Below, piece after piece: positions 39,401 to 52,772 of a stretch of DNA of 64,000 bases. Both the position numbers and the translations under genes were made by a program. The DNA lies in the NCBI RefSeq assembly GCF_051014685.1, contig NW_027478521.1, positions 1,054,001 through 1,118,000 on the forward strand, given 5' to 3'. A model generated the notes under the pieces. The model was not told the DNA's origin. It worked only from the letters and a program-made list of their open reading frames with translations, and made no database searches. The number at the start of each line of letters is the position of its first letter. Within the stretch, counting starts at the first letter, position 1. Source of the stretch: Ptiloglossa arizonensis (lineage: Eukaryota; Arthropoda; Insecta; Hymenoptera; Colletidae).

Positions 39401-42400
39401 CCTCCAAACTGCCATATCTCGCGAACGGATTGACCAATCCGCAAAATTTCTGTTGCATCTGAAAGTAGAAACTCGCCCGATTACAACGGTATGCGTACTT
39501 TTCCCCTAGGCCGTTCTAGTTAATCGTTTCGAGAATCAGAACTGCGAAAATTTTCAGTTTCTCAAGCGTTTCTTACTTCCAAACTGCCATATCTCGCGAA
39601 TGGACTGACCAATCCGCAAAATTTCTGATGCATCTGAAAGTAGAAACTCGCCCGATTACAACGGTATGCGTACTTTTCCCCTAGGCCGTTCTGGTTAATC
39701 GTTTCGAGCATCAGAACTGCGAAAATTTTGAGTTTCTCAAGCGTTTCGTACTTCCAAACTGTCATATCTCGCGAACGGATTGACCAATCCGCAAAATTTC
39801 TGTTGCATCTGAAAGTAGAAATTCGCCCGATTACAACGGTATGCGTACTTTTCCCCTAGACCGTTCTAGTTATGCTTGTCGAGCATCAGAACTGCGAAAA
39901 TTTTGAGTTTCTCAAGCGTTTCTTACCTCCAAACTGCCATATCTCGCGAACGGATTGACCAATCCGCAAAATTTCTGTTGCATCTGAAAGTAGAAACTCG
40001 CCCGATTACAACGGTATGCGTACTTTTCCCCTAGACCGTTCTAGTTATGCTTGTCGAGCATCAGAACTGCGAAAATTTTGAGTTTCTCAAGCGTTTCTTA
40101 CCTCCAAACTGCCATATCTCGCGAACGGATTCACCAATCCGCAAAATTTCTGTTGCATCTGAAAGTAGAAACTCGCCCGATTACAGCGGTATGCGTACTT
40201 TTCCCGTAGGCCGTTGTAGTTATTCGTTTCGAGCATCAGAACTGCGAAAATTTTGAGTTTCTCAAGCGTTTCTTACTTCCAAATTGCCATACCTCGCGAA
40301 CGGATTGAGCAATCCGCAAAATTTCTGTTGCATCTGAAGGTAGAAACTCGCCCGTTTACAACGGTATGCGTATTTTCCCCTAGGCCGTTCTAGTTATTCG
40401 TTTCGAGCATCAGAACTGCGAAAATTTTGAGTTTCTCAAGCGTTTCTTACTTCCAAACCGCCATATCTCGCGAACGGATTGACCAATCCGCAAAATTTCT
40501 GTTGCATCTGAAATTAGAAACTCGCCCGATTACAACGGTATGCGTACTTTTCCCCTAGGCCGTTCTAGTTAATCGTTTCGAGAATCAGAACTGCGAAAAT
40601 TTTGAGTTTCTCAAGCGTTTCTTACTTCCAAACTGCCATATCTCGCGAATGGACTGACCAATCCGCAAAATTTCTGATGCATCTGAAAGTAGAAACTCGC
40701 CCGATTACAGCGGTATGCGTACTTTTCCCCTAGGCCGTTCTGGTTAATCGTTTCGAGCATCAGAACTGCGAAAATTTTGAGTTTCTCAAGCGTTTCTTAC
40801 TTCCAAACTGCCATATCTCGCGAACGGATTGACCAATCCGCAAAATTTCTGTTGCATCTGAAAGTAGAAATTCGCCCGATTACAACGGTATGCGTATTTT
40901 TCCCCTAGACCGTTCTAGTTATGCTTGTCGAGAATCAGAACTGCGAAAATTTTGAGTTTCTCAAGCGTTTCTTACCTCCAAACTGCCATATCTCGCGAAC
41001 GGATTGACCAATCCGCAAAATTTCTGTTGCATCTGAAAGTAGAAACTCGCCCGATTACAACGGTATGCGTACTTTTCCCCTAGTCCGTTCTAGTTATTCG
41101 TTTCGAGCATCAGAACTGCGAAAATTTTGAGTTTTTCAAGCGTTTCTTACTTCCAAATTGCCATACCTCGCGAACGGATTGAGCAATCCGCAAAATTTCT
41201 GTTGCATCTGAAGGTAGAAACTCGCCCGTTTACAACGGAATGCGTACTTTTCCCCTAGGCCGTTCTAGTTATTCGTTTCGAGCATCAGAACTGCGAAAAT
41301 TTTGAGTTTCTCAAGCGTTTCTTACTTCCAAACCGCCATACCTCGCGAACGGATTGAGCAATCCGCAAAATTTCTGTTGCATCTGAAGGTAGAAACTCGC
41401 CCGTTTACAACGGAATGCGTACTTTTCCCCTAGGCCGTTCTAGTTATTCGTTTCGAGCATCAGGACTGCGAAAATTTTGAGTTTCTCAAGCGTTTCTTAC
41501 TTCCAAACCGCCATATCTCGCGAACGGATTGACCAATCCGCAAAATTTCTGTTGCATCTGAAAGTAGAAACTCGCCCGATTACAACGGTATGCGTACTTT
41601 TCCCCTAGGCCGTTCTAGTTATTCGTTTCGAGCATCAGAACTGCGAAAATTTTGAGTTTCTCAAGCGTTTCTTACTTCCAAATTGCCATACCTCGCGAAC
41701 GGATTGAGCAATCCGCAAAATTTCTGTTGCATCTGAAGGTAGAAACTCGCCCGTTTACAACGGTATGCGTACTTTTCCCCTAGGCCGTTCTAGTTATTCG
41801 TTTCGAGCATCAGAACTGCGAAAATTTTGAGTTTCTCAAGCGTTTCTTACTTCCAAACCGCCATATCTCGCGAACGGATTGACCAATCCGCAAAATTTCT
41901 GTTGCACCTGAAATTAGAAACTCGCCCGATTACAACGGTATGCGTACTTTTCCCCTAGGCCGTTCTAGTTAATCGTTTCGAGAATCAGAACTGCGAAAAT
42001 TTTGAGTTTCTCAAGCGTTTCTTACTTCCAAACTGCCATATCTCGCGAATGGACTGACCAATCCGCAAAATTTCTGATGCATCTGAAAGTAGAAACTCGC
42101 CCGATTACAACGGTATGCGTACCTTTCCCCTAGGCCGTTCTGGTTAATCGTTTCGAGCATCAGAACTGCGAAAATTTTGAGTTTCTCAAGCGTTTCGTAC
42201 TTCCAAACTGTCATATCTCGCGAACGGATTGACCAAACCGCAAAATTTCTGTTGCATCTGAAAGTAGAAATTCGCCCGATTACAACGGTATGCGTACTTT
42301 TCCCCTAGACCGTTCTAGTTATGCTTGTCGAGCATCAGAACTGCGAAAATTTTGAGTTTCTCAAGCGTTTCTTACCTCCAAACTGCCATATCTCGCGAAC

Positions 42401-43840
42401 GGATTGACCAATCCGCAAAATTTCTGTTGCATCTGAAAGTAGAAACTCGCCCGATTACAGCGGTATGCGTACTTTTCCCGTAGGCCGTTGTAGTTATTCG
42501 TTTCGAGCATCAGAACTGCGAAAATTTTGAGTTTCTCAAGCGTTTCTTACTTCCAAATTGCCATACCTCGCGAACGGATTGAGCAATCCGCAAAATTTCT
42601 GTTGCATCTGAAGGTAGAAACTCGCCCGTTTACAACGGTATGCGTACTTTTCCCCTAGGCCGTTCTAGTTATTCGTTTCGAGCATCAGAACTGCGAAAAT
42701 TTTGAGTTTCTCAAGCGTTTCTTACTTCCAAACCGCCATATCTCGCGAACGGATTGACCAATCCGCAAAATTTCTGTTGCATCTGAAAGTAGAAACTCGC
42801 CCGATTACAACGGTATGCGTACTTTTCCCCTAGGCCGTTCTAGTTAATCGTTTCGAGAATCAGAACTGCGAAAATTTTGAGTTTCTCAAGCGTTTCTTAC
42901 TTCCAAACTGCCATATCTCGCGAATGGACTGACCAATCCGCAAAATTTCTGATGCATCTGAAAGTAGAAACTCGCCCGATTACAGCGGTATGCGTACTTT
43001 TCCCCTAGGCCGTTCTGGTTAATCGTTTCGAGCATCAGAACTGCGAAAATTTTGAGTTTCTCAAGCGTTTCTTACTTCCAAACTGCCATATCTCGCGAAC
43101 GGATTGACCAATCCGCAAAATTTCTGTTGCATCTGAAAGTAGAAATTCGCCCGATTACAACGGAATGCGTACTTTTCCCCTAGACCGTTCTAGTTATGCT
43201 TGTCGAGCATCAGAACTGCGAAAATTTTGAGTTTCTCAAGCGTTTCTTACCTCCAAACTGCCATATCTCGCGAACGGATTGACCAATCCGCAAAATTTCT
43301 GTTGCATCTGAAAGTAGAAACTCGCCCGATTACAACGGTATGCGTACTTTTCCCCTAGACCGTTCTAGTTATGCTTGTCGAGCATCAGAACTGCGAAAAT
43401 TTTGAGTTTCTCAAGCGTTTCTTACCTCCAAACTGCCATATCTCGCGAACGGATTGACCAATCCGCAAAATTTCTGTTGCATCTGAAAGTAGAAACTCGC
43501 CCGATTACAACGGTATGCGTACTTTACCCGTAGGCCGTTGTAGTTATTCGTTTCGAGTATCAGAACTGTGATAATTTTGAGTTTCTCGACCGTTTCTTAC
43601 CTCCAAACTGCCATATCTCGCGAACGGATTGACCAATCCGCAAAATGTCTGTTGCATCTGAAAGTAGAAAGTCGCCCGATTACAACGGTATGCGTACTTT
43701 TCCCCTAGACCGTTCTAGTTAAGCTTGTCGAGCATCAGAACTGCGAAAATTTTGAGTTTCTCAAGCGTTTCTTACCTCCAAACTGCCATATCTCGCGAAC
43801 GGATTGAGCAATCCGCAAAATTTCTGTTGCATCTGAAGGT
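39400..43840 (+). repeat. Irregular HOR zone
   Basis: The GAGAATCAG marker falls at 39531, 40580, 41980 and 42855, giving spacings of 6 monomers (minus one base), 8 and 5. A 14-monomer (2450-bp) relation links 39.56 and 42.01 kb, interrupted by the one-base deletion at 40372. Both parts share TCTGGTTAATCG followed by GCGTTTCGTACTTCC and AACTGTCAT. The zone looks like partly scrambled pieces of the units found on both sides. Confidence 0.75.
40250..40423 (+). repeat. 174-bp monomer with a second one-base deletion
   Basis: The usual GCGTACTTTTCCCC reads GCGTATTTTCCCC at 40368-40380, one C short. It lies outside a homopolymer, which makes a simple homopolymer-length sequencing error less likely. 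After it, the array runs two bases ahead of the 175-bp grid to the end of the window. Confidence 0.9.
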
Positions 43841-46800
43841 AGAAACTCGCCCGTTTACAACGGTATGCGTACTTTTCCCCTAGGCCGTTCTAGTTATTCG
43901 TTTCGTGCATCAGAACTGCGAAAATTTTGAGTTTCTCAAGCGTTTCTTACTTCCAAACCGCCATATCTCGCGAACGGATTGACCAATCCGCAAAATTTCT
44001 GTTGCATCTGAAAGTAGAAACTCGCCCGATTACAACGGTATGCGTACTTTTCCCCTAGTCCGTTCTAGTTATTCGTTTCGAGCATCAGAACTGCGAAAAT
44101 TTTGAGTTTCTCAAGCGTTTCTTACCTCCAAACTGCCATATCTCGCGAACGGATTGACCAATCCGCAAAATTTCTGTTGCATCTGAAAGTAGAAACTCGC
44201 CCGATTACAACGGTATGCGTACTTTTCCACTAGTCCGTTCTAGTTATTCGTTTCGAGCATCAGAACTGCGAAAATTTTGAGTTTCTCAAGCGTTTCTTAC
44301 CTCCAAACTGCCATATCTCGCGAACGGATTGACCAATCCGCAAAATTTCTGTTGCATCTGAAAGTACAAACTCGCCCGATTACAACGGTATGCCTACTTT
44401 TCCCCTAGGCCGTTCTAGTTATTCGTTTCGAGCATCAGAACTGCGAAAATGTTGAGTTTCTCAAGCGTTTCTTACCTACAAACTGCCATATCTCGCGAAC
44501 GGATTGACCAATCCGCAAAATTTCTGTTGCATCTGAAAGTAGAAACTCGCCCGATTACAACGGTATGCGTACTTTTCCCCTAGTCCGTTCTAGTTATTCG
44601 TTTCGAGCATCAGAACTGCGAAAATTTTGAGTTTTTCAAGCGTTTCTTACTTCCAAATTGCCATACCTCGCGAACGGATTGAGCAATCCACAAAATTTCT
44701 GTTGCATCTGAAGGTAGAAACTCGCCCGTTTACAACGGTATGCGTACTTTTCCCCTAGGCCGTTCTAGTTATTCGTTTCGAGCATCAGAACTGCGAAAAT
44801 TTTGAGTTTCTCAAGCGTTTCTTACTTCCAAACCGCCATATCTCGCGAACGGATTGACCAATCCGCAAAATTTCTGTTGCATCTGAAAGTAGAAACTCGC
44901 CCGATTACAACGGTATGCGTACTTTTCCCCTAGGCCGTTCTAGTTAATCGTTTCGAGAATCAGAACTGCGAAAATTTTGAGTTTCTCAAGCGTTTCTTAC
45001 TTCCAAACTGCCATATCTCGCGAATGGACTGACCAATCCGCAAAATTTCTGATGCATCTGAAAGTAGAAACTCGCCCGATTACAGCGGTATGCGTACTTT
45101 TCCCCTAGGCCGTTCTGGTTAATCGTTTCGAGCATCAGAACTGCGAAAATTTTGAGTTTCTCAAGCGTTTCTTACTTCCAAACTGCCATATCTCGCGAAC
45201 GGATTGACCAATCCGCAAAATTTCTGTTGCATCTGAAAGTAGAAATTCGCCCGATTACAACGGAATGCGTACTTTTCCCCTAGACCGTTCTAGTTATGCT
45301 TGTCGAGCATCAGAACTGCGAAAATTTTGAGTTTCTCAAGCGTTTCTTACCTCCAAACTGCCATATCTCGCGAACGGATTGACCAATCCGCAAAATTTCT
45401 GTTGCATCTGAAAGTAGAAACTCGCCCGATTACAACGGTATGCGTACTTTTCCCCTAGACCGTTCTAGTTATGCTTGTCGAGCATCAGAACTGCGAAAAT
45501 TTTGAGTTTCTCAAGCGTTTCTTACCTCCAAACTGCCATATCTCGCGAACGGATTGACCAATCCGCAAAATTTCTGTTGCATCTGAAAGTAGAAACTCGC
45601 CCGATTACAACGGTATGCGTACTTTACCCGTAGGCCGTTGTAGTTATTCGTTTCGAGCATGAGAACTGCGAAAATTTTGGGTTTCTCAAGCGTTGCTTAC
45701 CTCCAAACTGCCATATCTCGCGAACGGATTGACCAATCCGCAAAATTTCTGATGCATCTGAAAGTAGAAACTCGCCCGATTACAGCGGTATGCGCACTTT
45801 TCCCCTAGGCCGTTCTGGTTAATCGTTTCGAGCATCAGAACTGCGAAAATTTTGAGTTTCTCAAGCGTTTCTTACTTCCAAACTGCCATATCTCGCGAAC
45901 GGATTGACCAATCCGCAAAATTTCTGTTCCATCTGAAAGTAGAAATTCGCCCGATTACAACGGAATGCGTACTTTTCCCCTAGACCGTTCTAGTTATGCT
46001 TGTCGAGCATCAGAACTGCGAAAATTTTGAGTTTCTCAAGCGTTCCTTACCTCCAAACTGCCATATCTCGCGAACGGATTGACCAATCCGCAAAATTTCT
46101 GTTGCATCTGAAAGTAGAAACTCGCCCGATTACAACGGTATGCGTACTTTTCCCCTAGACCGTTCTAGTTATGCGTGTCGAGCATCAGAACTGCGAAAAT
46201 TTTGAGTTTCTCAAGCGTTTCTTACCTCCAAACTGCCATATCTCGCGAACGGATTGACCAATCCGCAAAATTTCTGTTGCATCTGAAAGTAGAAACTCGC
46301 CCGATTACAACGGTATGCGTACTTTTCCCCTAGTCCGTTCTAGTTATTCGTTTCGAGCATCAGAACTGCGAAAATTTTGAGTTTCTCAAGCGTTTCTTAC
46401 CTCCAAACTGCCATATCTCGCGAACGGATTGACCAATCCGCAAAATTTCTGTTGCATCTGAAAGTACAAACTCGCCCGATTACAACGGTATGCCTACTTT
46501 TCCCCTAGGCCGTTCTAGTTATTCGTTTCGAGCATCAGAACTGCGAAAATTTTGAGTTTCTCAAGCGTTTCTTACCTCCAAACTGCCATATCTCGCGAAC
46601 GGATTGACCAATCCGCAAAATTTCTGTTGCATCTGAAAGTAGAAACTCGCCCGATTACAACGGTATGCGTACTTTTCCCCTAGTCCGTTCTAGTTATTCG
46701 TTTCGAGCATCAGAACTGCGAAAATTTTGAGTTTTTCAAGCGTTTCTTACTTCCAAATTGCCATACCTCGCGAACGGATTGAGCAATCCGCAAAATTTCT

Positions 46801-48410
46801 GTTGCATCTGAAGGTAGAAACTCGCCCGTTTACAACGGTATGCGTACTTTTCCCCTAGGCCGTTCTAGTTATTCGTTTCGTGCATCAGAACTGCGAAAAT
46901 TTTGAGTTTCTCAAGCGTTTCTTACTTCCAAACCGCCATATCTCGCGAACGGATTGACCAATCCGCAAAATTTCTGTTGCATCTGAAAGTAGAAACTCGC
47001 CCGATTACAACGGTATGCGTACTTTTCCCCTAGTCCGTTCTAGTTATTCGTTTCGAGCATCAGAACTGCGAAAATTTTGAGTTTCTCAAGCGTTTCTTAC
47101 CTCCAAACTGCCATATCTCGCGAACGGATTGACCAATCCGCAAAATTTCTGTTGCATCTGAAAGTAGAAACTCGCCCGATTACAACGGTATGCGTACTTT
47201 TCCACTAGTCCGTTCTAGTTATTCGTTTCGAGCATCAGAACTGCGAAAATTTTGAGTTTCTCAAGCGTTTCTTACCTCCAAACTGCCATATCTCGCGAAC
47301 GGATTGACCAATCCGCAAAATTTCTGTTGCATCTGAAAGTACAAACTCGCCCGATTACAACGGTATGCCTACTTTTCCCCTAGGCCGTTCTAGTTATTCG
47401 TTTCGAGCATCAGAACTGCGAAAATGTTGAGTTTCTCAAGCGTTTCTTACCTACAAACTGCCATATCTCGCGAACGGATTGACCAATCCGCAAAATTTCT
47501 GTTGCATCTGAAAGTAGAAACTCGCCCGATTACAACGGTATGCGTACTTTTCCCCTAGTCCGTTCTAGTTATTCGTTTCGAGCATCAGAACTGCGAAAAT
47601 TTTGAGTTTTTCAAGCGTTTCTTACTTCCAAATTGCCATACCTCGCGAACGGATTGAGCAATCCACAAAATTTCTGTTGCATCTGAAGGTAGAAACTCGC
47701 CCGTTTACAACGGTATGCGTACTTTTCCCCTAGGCCGTTCTAGTTATTCGTTTCGAGCATCAGAACTGCGAAAATTTTGAGTTTCTCAAGCGTTTCTTAC
47801 TTCCAAACCGCCATATCTCGCGAACGGATTGACCAATCCGCAAAATTTCTGTTGCATCTGAAAGTAGAAACTCGCCCGATTACAACGGTATGCGTACTTT
47901 TCCCCTAGGCCGTTCTAGTTAATCGTTTCGAGAATCAGAACTGCGAAAATTTTGAGTTTCTCAAGCGTTTCTTACTTCCAAACTGCCATATCTCGCGAAT
48001 GGACTGACCAATCCGCAAAATTTCTGATGCATCTGAAAGTAGAAACTCGCCCGATTACAGCGGTATGCGTACTTTTCCCCTAGGCCGTTCTGGTTAATCG
48101 TTTCGAGCATCAGAACTGCGAAAATTTTGAGTTTCTCAAGCGTTTCTTACTTCCAAACTGCCATATCTCGCGAACGGATTGACCAATCCGCAAAATTTCT
48201 GTTGCATCTGAAAGTAGAAATTCGCCCGATTACAACGGAATGCGTACTTTTCCCCTAGACCGTTCTAGTTATGCTTGTCGAGCATCAGAACTGCGAAAAT
48301 TTTGAGTTTCTCAAGCGTTTCTTACCTCCAAACTGCCATATCTCGCGAACGGATTGACCAATCCGCAAAATTTCTGTTGCATCTGAAAGTAGAAACTCGC
48401 CCGATTACAA
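43840..48410 (+). repeat. 17-monomer duplication (2975 bp)
   Basis: Bases of about 43.85-45.44 kb match 46.82-48.41 kb at an offset of 2975 bp. Markers are TTTCGTGCAT (43901, 46876), TTTCCACTAG (44225, 47200), GAGCAATCCACAAA (44681, 47656) and GAGAATCAG (44955, 47930). The middle part, 45.45-46.8 kb, contains the ACTTTACCCG and GAGCATGAG monomers and TTCCATCTG near 45928, and is not repeated within this pair. Confidence 0.87.
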
Positions 48411-49480
48411 CGGTATGCGTACTTTTCCCCTAGGCCGTTCTAGTTAATCGTTTCGAGAATCAGAACTGCGAAAATTTTGAGTTTCTCAAGCGTTTCTTAC
48501 TTCCAAACTGCCATATCTCGCGAATGGACTGACCAATCCGCAAAATTTCTGATGCATCTGAAAGTAGAAACTCGCCCGATTACAACGGTATGCGTACTTT
48601 TCCCCTAGTCCGTTCTAGTTATTCGTTTCGAGCATCAGAACTGCGAAAATTTTGAGTTTTTCAAGCGTTTCTTACTTCCAAATTGCCATACCTCGCGAAC
48701 GGATTGAGCAATCCACAAAATTTCTGTTGCATCTGAAGGTAGAAACTCGCCCGTTTACAACGGTATGCGTACTTTTCCCCTAGGCCGTTCTAGTTATTCG
48801 TTTCGAGCATCAGAACTGCGAAAATTTTGAGTTTCTCAAGCGTTTCTTACTTCCAAACCGCCATATCTCGCGAACGGATTGACCAATCCGCAAAATTTCT
48901 GTTGCATCTGAAAGTAGAAACTCGCCCGATTACAACGGTATGCGTACTTTTCCCCTAGGCCGTTCTAGTTAATCGTTTCGAGAATCAGAACTGCGAAAAT
49001 TTTGAGTTTCTCAAGCGTTTCTTACTTCCAAACTGCCATATCTCGCGAATGGACTGACCAATCCGCAAAATTTCTGATGCATCTGAAAGTAGAAACTCGC
49101 CCGATTACAGCGGTATGCGTACTTTTCCCCTAGGCCGTTCTGGTTAATCGTTTCGAGCATCAGAACTGCGAAAATTTTGAGTTTCTCAAGCGTTTCTTAC
49201 TTCCAAACTGCCATATCTCGCGAACGGATTGACCAATCCGCAAAATTTCTGTTGCATCTGAAAGTAGAAATTCGCCCGATTACAACGGAATGCGTACTTT
49301 TCCCCTAGACCGTTCTAGTTATGCTTGTCGAGCATCAGAACTGCGAAAATTTTGAGTTTCTCAAGCGTTTCTTACCTCCAAACTGCCATATCTCGCGAAC
49401 GGATTGACCAATCCGCAAAATTTCTGTTGCATCTGAAAGTAGAAACTCGCCCGATTACAACGGTATGCGTACTTTTCCCC
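47505..49480 (+). repeat. 6-monomer duplication (1050 bp), partial
   Basis: The GAGCAATCCACAAA monomer at 47656 recurs at 48706, and GAGAATCAG at 47930 recurs at 48980, both 1050 bp apart. The match covers most of a 6-mer. It breaks where TAGGCCGTTC near 48431 faces TAGACCGTTC near 49481. It overlaps the right end of the 17-monomer duplication and is therefore probably younger than it. Confidence 0.85.
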
Positions 49481-49972
49481 TAGACCGTTCTAGTTATGCT
49501 TGTCGAGCATCAGAACTGCGAAAATTTTGAGTTTCTCAAGCGTTTCTTACCTCCAAACTGCCATATCTCGCGAACGGATTGACCAATCCGCAAAATTTCT
49601 GTTGCATCTGAAAGTAGAAACTCGCCCGATTACAACGGTATGCGTACTTTACCCGTAGGCCGTTGTAGTTATTCGTTTCGAGCATGAGAACTGCGAAAAT
49701 TTTGGGTTTCTCAAGCGTTGCTTACCTCCAAACTGCCATATCTCGCGAACGGATTGACCAATCCGCAAAATTTCTGTTGCATCTGAAAGTAGAAACTCGC
49801 CCGATTACAACGGTATGCGTACTTTTCCCCTGGGCCGTTCTGGTTATTCGTTTCGAGTATCAGAACTGTGATAATTTTGAGTTTCTCGACCGTTTCTTAC
49901 CTCCAAACTGCCATATCTCGCGAACGGATTGACCAATCCGCAAAATGTCTGTTGCATCTGAAAGTAGAAAGT

Positions 49973-52772
49973 CGCCCGATTACAACGGTATGCGTACTTT
50001 TCCCCTAGACCGTTCTAGTTATGCTTGTCGAGCATCAGAACTGCGAAAATTTTGAGTTTCTCAAGCGTTTCTTACCTCCAAACTGCCATATCTCGCGAAC
50101 GGATTGACCAATCCGCAAAATTTCTGTTGCATCTGAAAGTTGAAACTCGCCCGATTACAACGGTATGCGTACTTTTCCCCTAGGCCGTTCTAGTTAATCG
50201 TTTCGAGAATCAGAACTGCGAAAATTTTGAGTTTCTCAAGCGTTTCTTACTTCCAAACTGCCATATCTCGCGAATGGACTGACCAATCCGCAAAATTTCT
50301 GATGCATCTGAAAGTAGAAACTCGCCCGATTACAACGGTATGCGTACTTTTCCCCTAGGCCGTTCTGGTTAATCGTTTCGAGCATCAGAACTGCGAAAAT
50401 TTTGAGTTTCTCAAGCGTTTCTTACTTCCAAACTGTCATATCTCGCGAACGGATTGACCAATCCGCAAAATTTCTGTTGCATCTGAAAGTAGAAATTCGC
50501 CCGATTACAACGGTATGCGTACTTTTCCCTTAGACCGTTCTAGTTATGCTTGTCGAGCATCAGAACTGCGAAAATTTTGAGTTTCTCAAGCGTTTCTTAC
50601 CTCCAAACTGCCATATCTCGCGAACGGATTGACCAATCCGCAAAATTTCTGTTGCATCTGAAAGTAGAAACTCGCCCGATTACAACGGTATGCGTACTTT
50701 TCCCCTAGACCGTTCTAGTTATGCTTGTCGAGCATCAGAACTGCGAAAATTTTGAGTTTCTCAAGCGTTTCTTACCTCCAAACTGCCATATCTCGCGAAC
50801 GGATTGACCAATCCGCAAAATTTCTGTTGCATCTGAAAGTAGAAACTCGCCCGATTACAGCGGTATGCGTACTTTTCCCGTAGGCCGTTGTAGTTATTCG
50901 TTTCGAGCATCAGAACTGCGAAAATTTTGAGTTTCTCAAGCGTTTCTTACTTCCAAATTGCCATACCTCGCGAACGGATTGAGCAATCCGCAAAATTTCT
51001 GTTGCATCTGAAGGTAGAAACTCGCCCGTTTACAACGGTATGCGTACTTTTCCCCTAGGCCGTTCTAGTTATTCGTTTCGAGCATCAGAACTGCGAAAAT
51101 TTTGAGTTTCTCAAGCGTTTCTTACTTCCAAACCGCCATATCTCGCGAACGGATTGACCAATCCGCAAAATTTCTGTTGCATCTGAAATTAGAAACTCGC
51201 CCGATTACAACGGTATGCGTACTTTTCCCCTAGGCCGTTCTAGTTAATCGTTTCGAGAATCAGAACTGCGAAAATTTTGAGTTTCTCAAGCGTTTCTTAC
51301 TTCCAAACTGCCATATCTCGCGAATGGACTGACCAATCCGCAAAATTTCTGATGCATCTGAAAGTAGAAACTCGCCCGATTACAGCGGTATGCGTACTTT
51401 TCCCCTAGGCCGTTCTGGTTAATCGTTTCGAGCATCAGAACTGCGAAAATTTTGAGTTTCTCAAGCGTTTCTTACTTCCAAACTGCCATATCTCGCGAAC
51501 GGATTGACCAATCCGCAAAATTTCTGTTGCATCTGAAAGTAGAAATTCGCCCGATTACAACGGAATGCGTACTTTTCCCCTAGACCGTTCTAGTTATGCT
51601 TGTGGGGCATCAGAACTGCGAAAATTTTGAGTTTCTCAAGCGTTCCTTACCTCCAAACTGCCATATCTCGCGAACGGATTGACCAATCCGCAAAATTTCT
51701 GTTGCATCTGAAAGTAGAAACTCGCCCGATTACAACGGTATGCGTACTTTTCCCCTAGACCGTTCTAGTTATGCGTGTCGAGCATCAGAACTGCGAAAAT
51801 TTTGAGTTTCTCAAGCGTTTCTTACCTCCAAACTGCCATATCTCGCGAACGGATTGACCAATCCGCAAAATTTCTGTTGCATCTGAAAGTAGAAACTCGC
51901 CCGATTACAACGGTATGCGTACTTTTCCCCTAGTCCGTTCTAGTTATTCGTTTCGAGCATCAGAACTGCGAAAATTTTGAGTTTCTCAAGCGTTTCTTAC
52001 CTCCAAACTGCCATATCTCGCGAACGGATTGACCAATACGCAAAATTTCTGTTGCATCTGAAAGTAGAAACTCGCCCGATTACAACGGTATGCGTACTTT
52101 TCCACTAGTCCGTTCTAGTTATTCGTTTCGAGCATCAGAACTGCGAAAATTTTGAGTTTCTCAAGCGTTTCTTACCTCCAAACTGCCATATCTCGCGAAC
52201 GGATTGACCAATCCGCAAAATTTCTGTTGCATCTGAAAGTACAAACTCGCCCGATTACAACGGTATGCCTACTTTTCCCCTAGGCCGTTCTAGTTATTCG
52301 TTTCGAGCATCAGAACTGCGAAAATGTTGAGTTTCTCAAGCGTTTCTTACCTACAAACTGCCATATCTCGCGAACGGATTGACCAATCCGCAAAATTTCT
52401 GTTGCATCTGAAAGTAGAAACTCGCCCGATTACAACGGTATGCGTACTTTTCCCCTAGTCCGTTCTAGTTATTCGTTTCGAGCATCAGAACTGCGAAAAT
52501 TTTGAGTTTTTCAAGCGTTTCTTACTTCCAAATTGCCATACCTCGCGAACGGATTGAGCAATCCGCAAAATTTCTGTTGCATCTGAAGGTAGAAACTCGC
52601 CCGTTTACAACGGTATGCGTACTTTTCCCCTAGGCCGTTCTAGTTATTCGTTTCGAGCATCAGAACTGCGAAAATTTTGAGTTTCTCAAGCGTTTCTTAC
52701 TTCCAAACCGCCATATCTCGCGAACGGATTGACCAATCCGCAAAATTTCTGTTGCATCTGAAAGTAGAAACT
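49973..52772 (+). repeat. 16-monomer HOR (2800 bp), copy 1
   Basis: Rare markers recur exactly 2800 bp later: GAAAGTTGAAACTC near 50136, CTTGTGGGGCATC near 51599, AATACGCAAA near 52036 and TTTCCACTAG at 52100. The left boundary lies where AAAGTCGCCC (49969) changes to the shared sequence. The preceding monomers (49.65-49.95 kb) carry the GAGCATGAG and TTTCTCGACCG variants first seen at the far left of the window. Confidence 0.93.

Noticed and set aside
30812..42214. Minus-strand 67-codon open frames at 30812, 35887, 39562 and 42011
   Set aside because: They are copies of one HOR-linked monomer pair (TGGACTGACC followed by TCTGGTTAATCG). Their spacing follows the HOR, and they begin and end inside satellite units.
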